This document shows, piece after piece, positions 1 to 11,143 of a DNA stretch of 64,000 bases; within the stretch, counting starts at the first letter, position 1; each line of letters opens with the position of its first letter. This DNA is from Clytia hemisphaerica (lineage: Eukaryota; Cnidaria; Hydrozoa; Leptothecata; Clytiidae). Both the position numbers and the translations under genes were made by a program. Where the stretch lies: contig CACVBU010001117.1 in assembly GCA_902728285.1 (NCBI GenBank), forward strand, positions 682,001 to 746,000. Direction: 5' to 3'. The notes below the pieces were generated by a model that ran no database searches, was not told the origin of the DNA, and was given only the letters and a program-made list of their open reading frames with translations.

Positions 1-1376
1 TTGTCCTTCCGTGACACTTTCACCTTGTCCTTCCGTGACGGATTAAAAATATCTTGTTATTTTTAGAAATCTTGGACTTCAATGGGTCTAATTTATTGCA
101 GGAGAGTGTCCTACGACGTTTAGAACCATTGGGAACCAGCTCAACCCTGTATGGAGCTCAGAATAAGCTTAACTAAGGCTCCAGTACAGCGCTGTAAGCT
201 TACAGCGTAAGCCCAGGCGGCTCCGGAGGCCTAAAAACCGGTTTTCTGGCAAAACTACTGTTCCCAGCGGGTTCTAAACGATCAAAATCGCTTCAGCACA
301 ATGGAAATATGCTAATTAGAGTCTTTGGAAGTAGCTCACTTGCTTGCAAGGTTGTGTTTTTACGTTTTTTGCTTAAAAAAGCCTTAAAAACGCTTAAATA
401 GAGCTTTTTAAGCGTTTTAAAGCTATTTTAGTGAAAATTTGTCGTTCTGCCCCCTTCGCTGGACTTCAATGGGTCTAGTCCATTGCAGGGGAGTGTCCTA
501 CAAGGTTTATGACCATTGGGAACCAGATCAGCCCTGTATGGAGCTCAGAATAAGCTTAAAACTAAGGCTCCAGTACAGCGCTGTAAGCTTACAGCGTAAA
601 GCCCAGGCGGCTCTGGAGGCCTAAAAACCGGTTTTCTGGCAAAACTACTGTTCCTAGCTGGTTCTAAATCCTCTAAATCGCTTCAGCACCATGGAAATAT
701 GCTAATTAGAGCCTTTGGAAGTAGCTCACTGGCTTGCAAGGTCGCGTTTTTACGTTTTTTTGCTTAAAAAATATAATCTTTCCTGTAAAATTTCCTAATT
801 ATTATCACCATTATGGTTGAACGATAAAAATACAGTTCCAAGGTTTTGAAATGAACTGAATAGTAAAAATGGCTATGATTCATGATATGATGTGTCACTT
901 CAATAGTTTCAGTCAACATTTCTTACGCTATTGCTGATTTTGAAAAATAGGAATTTTTTCCTTCCGTGACGGTGTCCTTCCGTGACACTGACCTTTCTCA
1001 GTTGCAAAGGCCTGTAGCCATTGAAATTAATTTTTTTGACTCAGTTCTTTTTTCAATGACAAGCAGATAGACATAAGTTTCTTCTGGTGGTATTTTGGTT
1101 TTAAAATTCTCTTTAAATTCACAGGAATCTGAATCAGCATACTTTTGTCTTTTTTAATGTCTTCGCTGCGTTCCTTCCGTGACAGAACCTTCAAAGTTCA
1201 ATTATTCAACAAGGAAAGACTTTTATGAAATTCATTTTGCTTTGGAAGTAGTAGTACTATGAAGGCTTTAATTCAGGACTAATACTATTTTCATTCATTT
1301 TACCATTTTTCAAAAAAAGACCAAAAAAGGCTCTGATTTCCTTCCGTGACAGGAACGGGACTTTTCAATTTGGCCC
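1..1376 (-). mobile_element. GGGCC-terminated DNA transposon copy, cut by window start
   Basis: The right edge ends in the terminal repeat ACTTTTCAATTTGGCCC (1360-1376). Its reverse complement opens two further copies at 9848 and 11144, and the inner sequence matches those copies closely in inverted orientation. The segment holds two copies of a roughly 300-bp internal unit (about 66-330 and 455-745) containing the palindrome GTAAGCTTAC. It also has about six copies of the motif CCTTCCGTGAC (for example near 5, 31, 960, 974, 1170 and 1340), which resemble subterminal transposase-binding sites. No transposase frame is visible, so it is non-autonomous. The other end lies outside the window. Confidence 0.75.
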
Positions 1377-1823
1377 ATAATATATCAACCATAAACAGCC
1401 TTAAAAGTCCTAAATTTTAGTGCAAATTTTATTTTCTATGAAGCATTGACATGAAATGTAGCCTTAAATCCAACACATCTCAACCTATTATCTCAAAATG
1501 GAAAAAATGGACTTAAGGCTTAGAGCCATGCATAATTACTGTATCATGCATATTATAATAATTATGCATGGTTTTATCATTGTTTTTCTGCTGGACTACA
1601 TAATTATTCAACAGGGTGGCCTCTTTGAAAAAAGGTCTATATCCAGGAGGTGTCAGTCGAACAAATCAAACGACGAATCAATTGAACGCATTTGAATAAT
1701 TGCAATTTGATTGTCGAATGTAATCGAATCGCAATCAAATATTACCCAGGATTTGCTCTTCGATTGCTTCGATTACGTTTGATTGATTCAATAATATTAA
1801 ATTTCATTAGCTTTGAAACGGTA

Positions 1824-2072
1824 CTTACTCTTAGGTTCCAAATAAACGGGGGGGGGGGTTGGAAAATTTTTCTAGATTTTAATAAACAGAGGGGACCTAA
1901 TTGCGGGGGGGTTGGAAATTGTACTTCTGAAACCCAAAAATAAGGTAAAAATAGGCTAAAATCACGCTATTTAGAGCAAAATATGGGGCCTTCTCTTTGA
2001 CAGCTGAAAATATTCTTAGTGATTAATAAACGGGGGGGTCCTGGGCCTGTTTATTTGGAACCTAAGAGTAAG
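1824..2072. mobile_element. MITE with G-runs, TIR CTTACTCTTAGGTTCC
   Basis: Perfect inverted ends (CTTACTCTTAGGTTCCAAAT at 1824 and its complement ending at 2072) enclose about 250 bp. Inside are repeated AATAAACGGGGGG / TTGGAAAATTTT blocks. A second copy in opposite orientation lies at 62961-63280 and shares the internal segment around TTGACAGCTGAAAATATTCT. It is non-coding and non-autonomous. Confidence 0.8.
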
Positions 2073-2930
2073 CACTCGGCCGCCGCTAAAAAGCCCTAAC
2101 GGATTGATCCAATTTAATTCAATCAAACTCATCAAACAAATTTACAAATATAGTCAAACCAAACAACGAACTGCAAATGTTGAACTGTTGATTGCGATCT
2201 GGGTAGACTTGGGTGCTAAATGAGCTTTCTTTTGGCAAAAAATATCAAAGATCGATCGGAACCGTAGTTCTAGTTCTATTAAGTGATCACATAACATACA
2301 TTATCATGATATTGAAAATAAAAAGTTATTAAAAATACCTAAAAAAATGAAAGCAACTAAAGCTAAAAGTGGCTGCAAGAAGAAGTAGTGAGATAGCGAA
2401 GTAGCGAGATATGACTGAAGCTGAAAGACACCACCACAAGGATTTAGAATAGTATGTAGAAAGTGAGAGGCTAAGATGTGATAATGTAGACCTGAAAGAC
2501 TTGTGATTTGATGAAGTTAATAAGATATAAAATATACATTTAAATTTTTATATAATATATAAATATGATTACTTAAAATTAAATATTATGATTCAGTATT
2601 ATGTTTAATATAAGCTAAAAAGAAAGGAGAAACATTAATAGTGAATAAATAACTTTTGCCTTGAATGCACGACCTAGCTGCTGAGCTGAATAGAAAAAGA
2701 ATAGAATTAGTGAGAGTTTGAGATTAGAGGATGATGACTACATTGAGACTAGATACTAAGGCACAGCAGGAATAGAGCTAAAATAAAGAGATGCCTTGGA
2801 GTTTTTACAAGATACTTCACTAATTGGTCATTTAAAGTGATAGAGATAACACGTTCTTTAGATAAAGTAATAGTATTCTTGTAAGAAAGAGCTTGTAAAA
2901 ACTCCAGCTTGTCCCAAAATAAAAAGGTTG
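2073..2930. other. Gene-free A-rich stretch
   Basis: No coding frame or homology is recognised. The only structure seen is a 14-bp inverted repeat GGAGTTTTTACAAG (2798-2811) with its complement at 2892-2905, about 80 nt apart, just downstream of the retrotransposon remnant. Confidence 0.5.
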
Positions 2931-5900
2931 AAATCAGAAGGAGTTATGAGCAAGTGAAGGCAAAATGTAAACAATTAAAATGAATTCATATGTTTGAATC
3001 CTTGCATTGATTGGAATAAGTTTAAGATGAGTGTTACGTGCACGAGGTGCAAGAGCGGATAAAGATTCAACTTTGCCATGAAGATTTTTATGCATGAATT
3101 TAACTTTATTTACTGTTCTCCTGGTTTGAAGGGTTTTAAGTTCAAGATTACGAAGCATCAATGAGGGACTACTCATTTGCCGCCAGTCAAGATGAAGCGT
3201 GTAGCTTTCCTCTGAACCATTTCCAGCATATAGATGTTGGAGGCTGAGTGAGGGTCCCATACAACTGATCCATATTCCAGGATGGGTCGGACATAGGTTT
3301 TGTAGCATTGAAACTTTGTATTTGGGTGACATAATCTGAGATTCCTTTGTATGAAACATTGAGTTTGGTTGGCTTTCTTAACAATATAGTCGTTTTGGAC
3401 ATTCCAGGAGAGTTTTTTATGGATATACACACCTAGATATTTCGCTGAGTCAACAACTTCAAGTACTTGGTTGTGCATTGAATATGGTTGAATGATAGTA
3501 TTACGCTTGTTGGTGATTCGTAAAACTTTACATTTGTCCGGGTTGAACTCCATTGACCATTCATTCAAGAGTTTTACCCCTTACGCCATAATGATGAAGT
3601 TTTAGACAAAGTTTTTGTGGTCAACTTTATCAAAAGCCTTTGAAAAGTCAAGTAGAATTGAGTCGATTTGCTTTAGCTTCGTTCAGGGACTTAGCAAGGT
3701 CTTGGATGGTTGTTACAAGTTGTGATTCACATGACCGATGTTTCCTGAAACCATGCTGGCTATCTGTCAGAATGCTGCTGTTGTCAAGGTGGGCCATAAT
3801 GTTGCTGTGTAAAATATGCTCCAAAATTTTACAGGATATGGAGGTAAGACTGATAGGCCTGTAGTTACAGGCTTTGGATTTGTCGGTTTTACCAGGTTTG
3901 AAAACAGGGGCAACCAGGGCATGCCTCCAGTCATCTGGGATGGAAGACTGTTTGAGTGAAGCTTGCATCACTAAGGTAAGACCAGGAGATATTTGGTCAG
4001 CAAACTCATTGAGAAATCTTGATGAGACACCATCTGGACCAGCAGCTTTGTTCCTGCAGGGGTGGGATTCAACTGTCAGGAATGGAGAAGACATTTGAAA
4101 ACTGTTTGTTGAGGATGTTCGCTTTCTTGGTGTTATCAATGTGTAAGCTGCCATTGTCTCGCAGGGGTGCTACTCCATCATTTTCACATTTACGGGATTT
4201 TATGAATCAAAACATTTTCTTAGGATTATTTACCCCATCTGGGCTTACACAGTTTTTGACAAAGTTATTGAATGCTGATTTGCAAGCTTTCCTGCATTCG
4301 CTTGTTAGCTTTTTGAAGCGATCCCAGTCTGCAGGTTTTTGGCTCGCTTGTACGCTTCTTTCGCCGAGATAACCTTTTACATTTCTGTGTTATCCAAGGT
4401 TGAGAATAACGACTTGATGTGTATTTTGAAGGGACGGATAGCATGGCATTTTCGATAAACAGGAGATTCAGAGTTGTAAGTAGTGGTAAACTCAGCAATT
4501 TCAGCAGAGATTTGATCTTTGATGGACCCAATGTTTGCTCTGTTCCACATGAAGATTTTGTGTTTGCTAGGTTTGGATCGAATAGGAGGACATACCATGT
4601 CAAGAAGAACAGCTGTTTCGTGGTCACTTAAACCTGGGTGAGGGGCTAATCGCCTGACAAAAGTTGGTCGATTTGTTGCAATGATGTCAAGAGTGTTTTC
4701 CTGACGTGTAGGGAACTTGACTAGCTGCTCTAAGCCACAATCGTCAAAAGTCTCGAGGAAGCTTTCGATGATGTTCTTTTTGTAATTATTGCTAACAATA
4801 GTGTTATTGTTCCAGTCTATATCTGGAAGGAAGATTTGTATCACTACCAAACCAATGTGGAGAGTTTTTGAATGTGTTATTCAGATCTTTAATTTCATTA
4901 CATATGTTGGTTGCTACAAGAAGATTGGAATCAGTAGGTCTGTAGCACGAAGTGATGATTACTGGGTGTTTATATGTCTGGATTTTGATTGAGACAAGTT
5001 CGCATGTCTTTTTGACCTGTTCTGCAATGAGTTCTCTTTTAACAATTATGATCGCACCACCTTTGGAGTTACACGTTTTTTTTTTTTTAAGAAACACACT
5101 TTTAAGAAACATGAGGCTCAGAATGCCTAAAAACTAAGAAACATCTAAGAAACATACTGAGGCTGAGAATGAGAAAATGAAGTTTTTTAATTCGTTTTTT
5201 TAAGAACCTTCCAATCAAAACATGAAAAATAGGCTGATTATGTCAAAAAGTTTAGAAACATGTAAGAAACATTTAAGGCTCAAAAGGCTGATTTCTTAAG
5301 AAACATTGAGGCTGCTTGGTAAAACTAGTTTCTTAAAAAAAAAAAAACGTGTATCTTTTATTCTGTCACGGCGAAAGCACTTGTATGTTTCAGGTAAAAA
5401 TTCATTGTCCTTAATACAGGGATCTAAGTGGGTTTCAGATCCAATGATAACATCAATGTTATCATCGAATAGCGCATCTTCAAGGAGTTCTTTCTTGTCC
5501 CAGATACTACAAAAGTTCATGCATAAGATGCGGAGTTGTTTGGCTAATAGCTTTGGTGTGTCATTGGTGGCATTAGAGATGTTTGAATCAGTTGAGGAGT
5601 TGAGGGTATTGTCGAATAATGATGGGCTGATATTTTTGATACCACAGTTGCAACATTCCCAGGTGAGATCAGGAGTTGATTCATAAGCTTGGTAGATAAG
5701 ACTGTTCATTTCAATACAATCTTTGTGGAACCATTGGTCACACGAGTCACGTGCTATTGCTCTTTGACCCCATTTCACAGCTTTATAACACTCGCCACAT
5801 GGAAATTTAATTGGACGAGCTGGTCCTGGGTTGGTTTCAATTTGAGCACTAAGGATCAGTAACAAGTTGATCAGATATGTAGATTGTTTTCTGGGCTGAA

Positions 5901-6072
5901 TTTTTGTATGGATCATGTTGTACGAAATAGTGAAGAACACTTCTTTGGTGAATATATCCCCATCAGGAATGAATGTAATGTCAGTGTTGAATACATATCT
6001 GACTTTGATGTTGTTAGGTTTCAGCCAGATTGTTGAATACAACACAATCGTCAAGAGCTTGTGTAAATACAT
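2930..6072 (-). mobile_element. CR1/L2-like non-LTR retrotransposon, degenerate
   Basis: Read on the minus strand, the order is as follows. (1) An N-terminal frame from 6072 carries a hydrophobic stretch, a 2A-like motif QIETNPGP (5821-5844) and a C4HC3 PHD-like finger (CGECYKAV.., WFHKDC, CCNCG), then the start of an APE-type endonuclease (DVIIGSETHLDP). (2) After a 280-bp MITE insertion the endonuclease resumes (CYRPTDSN, DIDWN, SDHETAV) down to about 4377. (3) Reverse transcriptase fingers and palm follow at 4150-3600 (AGPDGVSSRFL, NYRPISLTS, HGFRKHRSCESQL, DFSKAFDKVDH). (4) The thumb lies at 3568-3173 (FNPDKCKVL, AKYLGVYIHKKLSW, YVRPILEYGSVVWDP). The palm segment with the YxDD box is deleted and frames shift repeatedly, so the copy is dead. 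The precise clade needs a tree. Confidence 0.88.
5072..5351. mobile_element. MITE with TA target duplication inside the retrotransposon
   Basis: The ends CACGTTTTTT...AAGAAAC and GTTTCTTAAAA...CGTG are inverted and flanked by TA on both sides (5070-5071, 5352-5353), as expected of Tc1/mariner-type insertions. It interrupts the endonuclease frame of the surrounding element, so it is younger. Internal short repeats of the type TAAGAAACAT occur several times. Related ends occur at 48171-48315 and near 28570, 43210, 44170 and 53215. Confidence 0.75.
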
Positions 6073-6094
6073 TGTTAAGATCAGAACAAGGACT

Positions 6095-6262
6095 TTTTCG
6101 CTTCAGGAAAGCGCAGGTTGATCGCAACCCTGGTGATGCTGGCTTATTGATGGGTGTAACACAGCATTTACCCATGAACTTTTCGCTTCAGGAAAGCGCA
6201 GGTTGATCGCAACCCTGGTGATGCTGACTTATTGATGGGTTTTACAGCATTAACCCATGAAC
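6095..6262. repeat. Tandem duplication of an 85-bp unit
   Basis: Two adjacent copies (6095-6179 and 6180-6262) begin TTTTCGCTTCAGGAAAGCGC and end ACCCATGAAC, with a few differences. They lie immediately upstream, in minus-strand terms, of the first retrotransposon frame, so they may be repeated promoter-like 5'UTR units. Such a role is inference. Confidence 0.7.
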
Positions 6263-6524
6263 CATACTTTTTGAAATTTTGTATTCTATTTTGTATTCTC
6301 CTTCTTGTTGTGTTTTCTCTAAAAAAGAAGAAAGGCTTCTCCCACGACACAGGTTCAGCCTTAGACTCAAATTTGGAGTAATTAGTGTTTCTTTTTAATT
6401 GTATTTAATTGTTTTAATCGTAGGTAAGTGGTTCTCAGGCGGATGTATTTTTTAGCCAATCAAATTTCTTCAATCAGACAAATCTCCCTGAAACCGGGAA
6501 TCAAATCCATATTTTTAGTTTGCT

Positions 6525-6627
6525 GTTACTCTAGCGGCTCCATATGTATTTAAAGTTCCGGCAGATTGTTTTTTGTAGCTGAATTGCCAGGACTATAGCC
6601 AGTCCGTTACGGAGCCGCTAGAGTAAC
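6525..6627. mobile_element. Short inverted-repeat element
   Basis: GTTACTCTAGCGGCTCC (6525-6541) is matched by its exact complement at 6611-6627, with a 69-nt centre. It may be a very small MITE or a stem-loop. No target duplication is certain. Confidence 0.5.
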
Positions 6628-7200
6628 GGCTTCTATTGAATTCGGCAGATAAGTAAACAGATTTTTCAGCTTTACGGAGGTGCTACGGTAGATGTTATAT
6701 TGGATGGCCAATCGTCACCTTTTTTTATTTCCTATCTCTTATCCTATTTTTCTCTTTTCTGACTGTCTGAGACTTTGTTTTTTATTTTCTAACTACCGTG
6801 AGAGGTCCTAAATCTGACACCACTGCCTAAATCCGATGGGGTCTTTCAAAGATACAAACTAAAATAAAAACAAACCTTTCGCTGTGACGCAACGAAGATA
6901 CCAAAGTGTCAACTAAACTGAGAGATTTGATACACTGAACCAATTGAACCAAATAACAATAATTGCTTCTTTATAACAAAACATATTTTTTTATTGCAAA
7001 ATGCACAACGTCATAAATGACAACAGTAGCAACAGCATCATAAAAAGTATGATTTTCCAAAACACGCGAAAATATAATAGAGGTCTGTGTATGAAACGTT
7101 ACGTAATCAAGCCTGGTTTTTATTACTTTACAGTACACTGGCACTTGGCTTGATTGCGGGCCTTCCGTAAATAATAGGGGGGATGTTAGGAATAATTTTT

Positions 7201-7743
7201 TAAGCCCATTTGTCAAAAGTTGCCTTTGGGTATAAAAAGAAGAAAAAATCATGTAAAAACCCTGTGGCACTTTTTTCAAGGTTGCCACGGGTTGGGTGCC
7301 ACCGCCACTTCGCCAGCAAAATCGAAATTTCAAAAATTTTCAAAACATAGTGAAGTGACCCCTCATTTGAAAGGTATTTTCATGCTGATTAAGAAAATCA
7401 TGTTTGTAATGGTAAAAAACACTCTGACAAGAAGTAACTTAAGAAGAACGGTCGAAAAATTGCGTTTTTAGCAAAATCCTCAAAATTTCGTCAACTTTGT
7501 GAAATTACTTTTTGTGACAGTGTTACTCAACCTCATCATATTGATTTTCTTAATCAGCATGAAAATACCTTTCAAATGAGGGGTCACTTCACTATGTTTT
7601 GAAATTTTTTGAAATTTCGATTTTGCTGGCGAAGTGGCGGTGGCACCTTGCCCGTGGCAACCTTGAAAAAAGAGCCACCAGGTTTTAACATGATTTTTTC
7701 TTCTTTTTATACCCTCAAAGGCAACTTTTGACAAGTGGGCTAA
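7201..7743. repeat. Fold-back palindrome, arms about 270 bp
   Basis: The segment from 7201 (TAAGCCCATTTGTCAAAAGT) reads almost identically to the complement of the segment ending at 7743, through TATAAAAAGAAGAAAAAATC, GCCACCGCCACTTCGCCAGC and CACTATGTTTTG. It continues with lower identity to the centre near 7475. The whole segment would fold into one long hairpin. Open frames on its two strands are mirror images of the arms, not genes. Confidence 0.85.
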
Positions 7744-8039
7744 GAGTTTATGTCATTTTTGCAAAATAACATCTCCCCCTATATAAATAAACATCCGGAC
7801 TTATGGCTGGTAAAGAGGACGTTGATAGTTGCGGCCTCATTGATTCGATGTTTGTTATTCAAATTAAGTGCTACCGCATCCGCCCTTTTTTCAACTTTGC
7901 GCCATTTTTACAAGTTAGTTTCTTGATGGAGACCAGCCCAAGTTGTTTCGTATTTTTCCCACACAAGTCACTTTTATTACAAAACTGTTAATATTATCGT
8001 TTTAAACATGAGCAACTTTTTACAACTCACACTTTTTAA

Positions 8040-8788
8040 GGGTTGGTGTAATTTAAGATGCACGATCTAACGATTTACGATTCACGATGCGCGATCCATG
8101 CATAAAGTATGCTGATTATTCCTAATAATTATCATAAAACTTAAATTATATAACATAATTCTAAAACAATGGCATAATCTTTTCTCGCTTTTGTTTACCA
8201 CGGTAAATTCATGCAACAAAAAAGAAATAAGCAAGCAATGGAACTACAAATAATTACGACTGTAAAATTATGAAAAAAAATAACTTGCATAATAATGTTG
8301 ATAATGGAAGCTACCTTGTGAACATCTTACAATAGACAGAGAGTGAAAGTAAACAATACAAGAAATATTTTTGCTTTCCTCAGTTTTAACAATCATAATC
8401 GAATATAGGAATTTCTATACATTGGCTAACAATATGTTTTGCAGACCATAATGTACGAAGCAAAAAAACAGGTGCTCTATTATGAGAAAGAATTTTCTTT
8501 CGGTAAACAATTCCCCTGTATTGATTCAAGCTATGAAAAAGAGAGAGTACAGAAGGTGAATGCACGTGGCCTTTACTTTCTTTTGATCTATAACTGAATT
8601 TATAATGTATAATCTTACATAAATGATGTTTTTAAAAATAATTGAGTTTCAGCGAATGAAAGTTTGTAAATTGCCTAAAAATTTTATCATGATTAGCATA
8701 ATTACGCATGAATTAACATATTTTATGCACGGATCGCGAATCGTGCATCGTAAATCGTTAGATCGTGCATCTTAAATTACACCAACCC
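8040..8788. mobile_element. MULE-like element with 58-bp TIRs and 10-bp target duplication
   Basis: GGGTTGGTGTAATTTAAGAT at 8040 is repeated in complement ending at 8788, extending about 58 bp through GCACGATCTAACGATTTACG. The flanks are a perfect direct repeat CACTTTTTAA (8030-8039 and 8789-8798). Long TIRs with a 9-10-bp duplication fit Mutator-like elements. The 600-bp interior is AT-rich and non-coding. It is nested inside the 6796-8977 element. Confidence 0.8.
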
Positions 8789-8984
8789 CACTTTTTAATT
8801 ACTTTAAATTGACATCTTGACATTACAGCTATCTTAGATGTTTTGTTTCGAGAGTTCTAGCAATAGTTTATCGTTCAACTTGGAGAGGGAATGTTTGTAA
8901 ACATAGAATTTTTTTTCATAACAGTTATCTGGGGGGACGGAATTAGGCAGTGGTGTCGGATTTAGGACCTCTCACGGTATCTAA

Positions 8985-9125
8985 GTTTTGATCTGTCAAT
9001 CATATTCATCAATCCAATCAAATCATCGCACCGCATGGGGTTCGAACCTTCGCCAAAGAAAGACCTTCGGTTCCGGATACCAGCACTCTATCCACTGAGC
9101 CATTGTCGCATGTCAAATTCCGCAA
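8985..9125 (-). mobile_element. tRNA-derived SINE head
   Basis: On the minus strand there is a pol III A box (TGGCTCAGTGGATAGAGTGC) and a B box (GGTTCGAACCC) with tRNA-like spacing, but no convincing anticodon arm, so it is not a functional tRNA. A second copy of the same family lies at about 63600-63710 in the same orientation and shares AAAGAAAGACCTTCGG. Confidence 0.7.
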
Positions 9126-9257
9126 TTTCAAAGAACTTATATAGAACGGACAAATCTCTTTATATAGATGAAACTCCCAACCCTACCGGTGCCCCTACAA
9201 GGATCATAGTTAAATCACAGGGCACGAGTGCCCCTATGAGGACCTTCGGTCCTTTAT

Positions 9258-9776
9258 GGTGAAGGCTTCTTTGAAAAAAGCGAAAGATATGTACCTATTT
9301 TTCGGATCCGGCATGCGGGAATAGTGTCAGGACCTGTAGGCGACCTGGTAGGGTTGGGTATGGGTGTGGTTTGGGTGTGGTTACGTATCAGATTGGCTAG
9401 GAATTTGGTTATTATCAGTTAGGGTTAGGGTTGGAGCTCGAAAAAAGCACTCTTTTGTGATTTTCTCTCAATACAGTCTGGTCTGAAGTTTGTACAATAT
9501 AAATAGCCGTCAGAAACGGTGAAGGCTTCTTCGTAAAGACGAAAGACATGTATCTATTTTTCCGATCCGGCATGCGGGAATAGTGTCAGGACCTGCAGGC
9601 GACCTGGTAGGGTTGGGTATGGGTGTGGTTTGGGTGTGGTTACGTATCAAATTGGCTAGGAATCAGGTTATTATCAGTTAGGGTTAGAGTTGGAGCTCGA
9701 AACAAGTATTCTTTTGTGATTTTCTCTTAATACAGTCTGGTCTGCAGTTTGTACAATATAAATAGCCGTCTGAAAC
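9258..9776. repeat. Two tandem copies of a 260-bp unit with telomere-like hexamers
   Basis: GGTGAAGGCTTCTT starts both copies (9258 and 9518), and the identity is high throughout. Each contains GTTAGGGTTAG-type sequence (9418-9431 and about 9678-9688) and GGGTTGGGTATGGGTGTGG. It is followed by a SINE-like A box GTGGCGCAGTGGATTAGG (about 9793). Confidence 0.8.
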
Positions 9777-9847
9777 GCTTTCCTGGCATGAATCCGTGGC
9801 GCAGTGGATTAGGCATAGGGTTACAAAACATCGAAACTTTGCATTTA

Positions 9848-11143
9848 GGGCCAAATTGAAAAGTCCCGTTTCTGTCACGGAAGGAAATCAGAGCCTTTTT
9901 TGGTCTATTTTTGAAAAATGGTAAACCTAATGAAAATAGTATTAGTCCTGAATTAAAGCCTCCATAGTACTACTACTTCCAAACCAAAATAAATTTCATA
10001 AAATTTTTTCCTCGTTGAATAATTGAACTTTGAAGGTTCTGTCACGGAAAGAACGCAGCAAAGACATTAAAAAAGACAAAAGTATGCTGATTCAGATTCC
10101 TGTGAATTTAAAGAGAATTTTAAAACCAAAATACCACTAGAAGAAACTTATGTCTATCTGCTTGTCATTGAAAAAAGAACTGAGTCAAAAAAATTAATTT
10201 CAATGGCTACAGGCCTTTGCAACTGAGAAAGGTCAGTGTCACGGAAGGACACCGTCAGGAAAAATTCCTATTTTTCAAAATCAGCAATAGCGTAAGAAAT
10301 GTTGACTGAAACTAGTGAAGTGACACATCATATCATGAATCATAGCCATTTTTACTATTCAGTTCATTTCAAAACCTTGGAACTGTATTTTTATTGTTCA
10401 ACCATAATGGTGATAATAATTAGGAAATTTTACAGGAAAGATTATATTTTTTAAGCAAAAAAACTTAAAAACGCGACCTTGCAAGCCAGCAAGCTACTTC
10501 CAAAGGCTCTAATTAGCATATTTCCATGGTGCTGAAGCGATTTAGAGGATTTAGAACCAGCTAGGAACAGTAGTTTTGCCAGAAAACCGGTTTTTAGGCC
10601 TCCAGAGCCGCCTGGGCTTTACGCTTTTAGCTTACAGCGCTGTACTGGAGCCTTAGTTAAGCTTATACTGAGCTCCATACAGGGCTGAGCTGGTTCCCAA
10701 TGGTCATAAACCTTGTAGGACACTCCCCTGCAATGGACTAGACCCATTGAAGTCCAGCGAAGGGGGCATAACCGACAAATTTTCACTAAAATAGCTTAAA
10801 AACGCTTAAAAAGCTCTATTTAAGCGTTTTTACAGGTTTTTAAGGTTTTTTTAAGCAAAAAACGTAAAAACGCAACCTTGCAAGCAAGTGAGCTACTTCC
10901 AAAGACTCTAATTAGCATATTTCCATGGTGTTGAAGCGATTTTGATCGTTTAGAACCCGCTGGGAACAGTAGTTTTGCCAGAAAACAGGTTTTTAGGCCT
11001 CCAGAGCCGCCTGGGCTTACGCTGTAAGCTTACAGCGCTGTACTGGAGCCTTAGTTAAGCTTATTCTGAGCTCCATACAGGGTTGAGCTGGTTCCCAATG
11101 GTTCTAAACCTCGTAGGACACTCTCCTGCAATAAATTAGATCC
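9848..11143 (+). mobile_element. GGGCC-terminated transposon, first (truncated) copy
   Basis: It opens with GGGCCAAATTGAAAAGTCCC and runs collinear with the copy that starts at 11144, but breaks off at ATTAGATCC, where the next copy begins. It contains two of the 300-bp internal units (about 10486-10757 and 10862-11140) and several GTCACGGAAGGA motifs. It is non-coding. Confidence 0.75.

Larger units (their letters stand above)
6796..8977. mobile_element. 2.2-kb TA-flanked transposon with about 42-bp TIRs, non-coding
   Basis: The left end CCGTGAGAGGTCCTAAATC and the matching right end (complement, ending 8977) are nearly identical for about 42 bp and flanked by TA. No transposase frame is seen. 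The element hosts a long palindrome (7201-7743) and a nested MULE-like element (8040-8788), so much of its length is secondary insertion. The first nine bases after and including the TA (TACCGTGAG) also open the element family at 57240, suggesting a related mobilising enzyme. Confidence 0.78.

Noticed and set aside
9418-9431. Telomere
   Set aside because: Only about two hexamers within a 260-bp unit and flanked by ordinary sequence; not an array.
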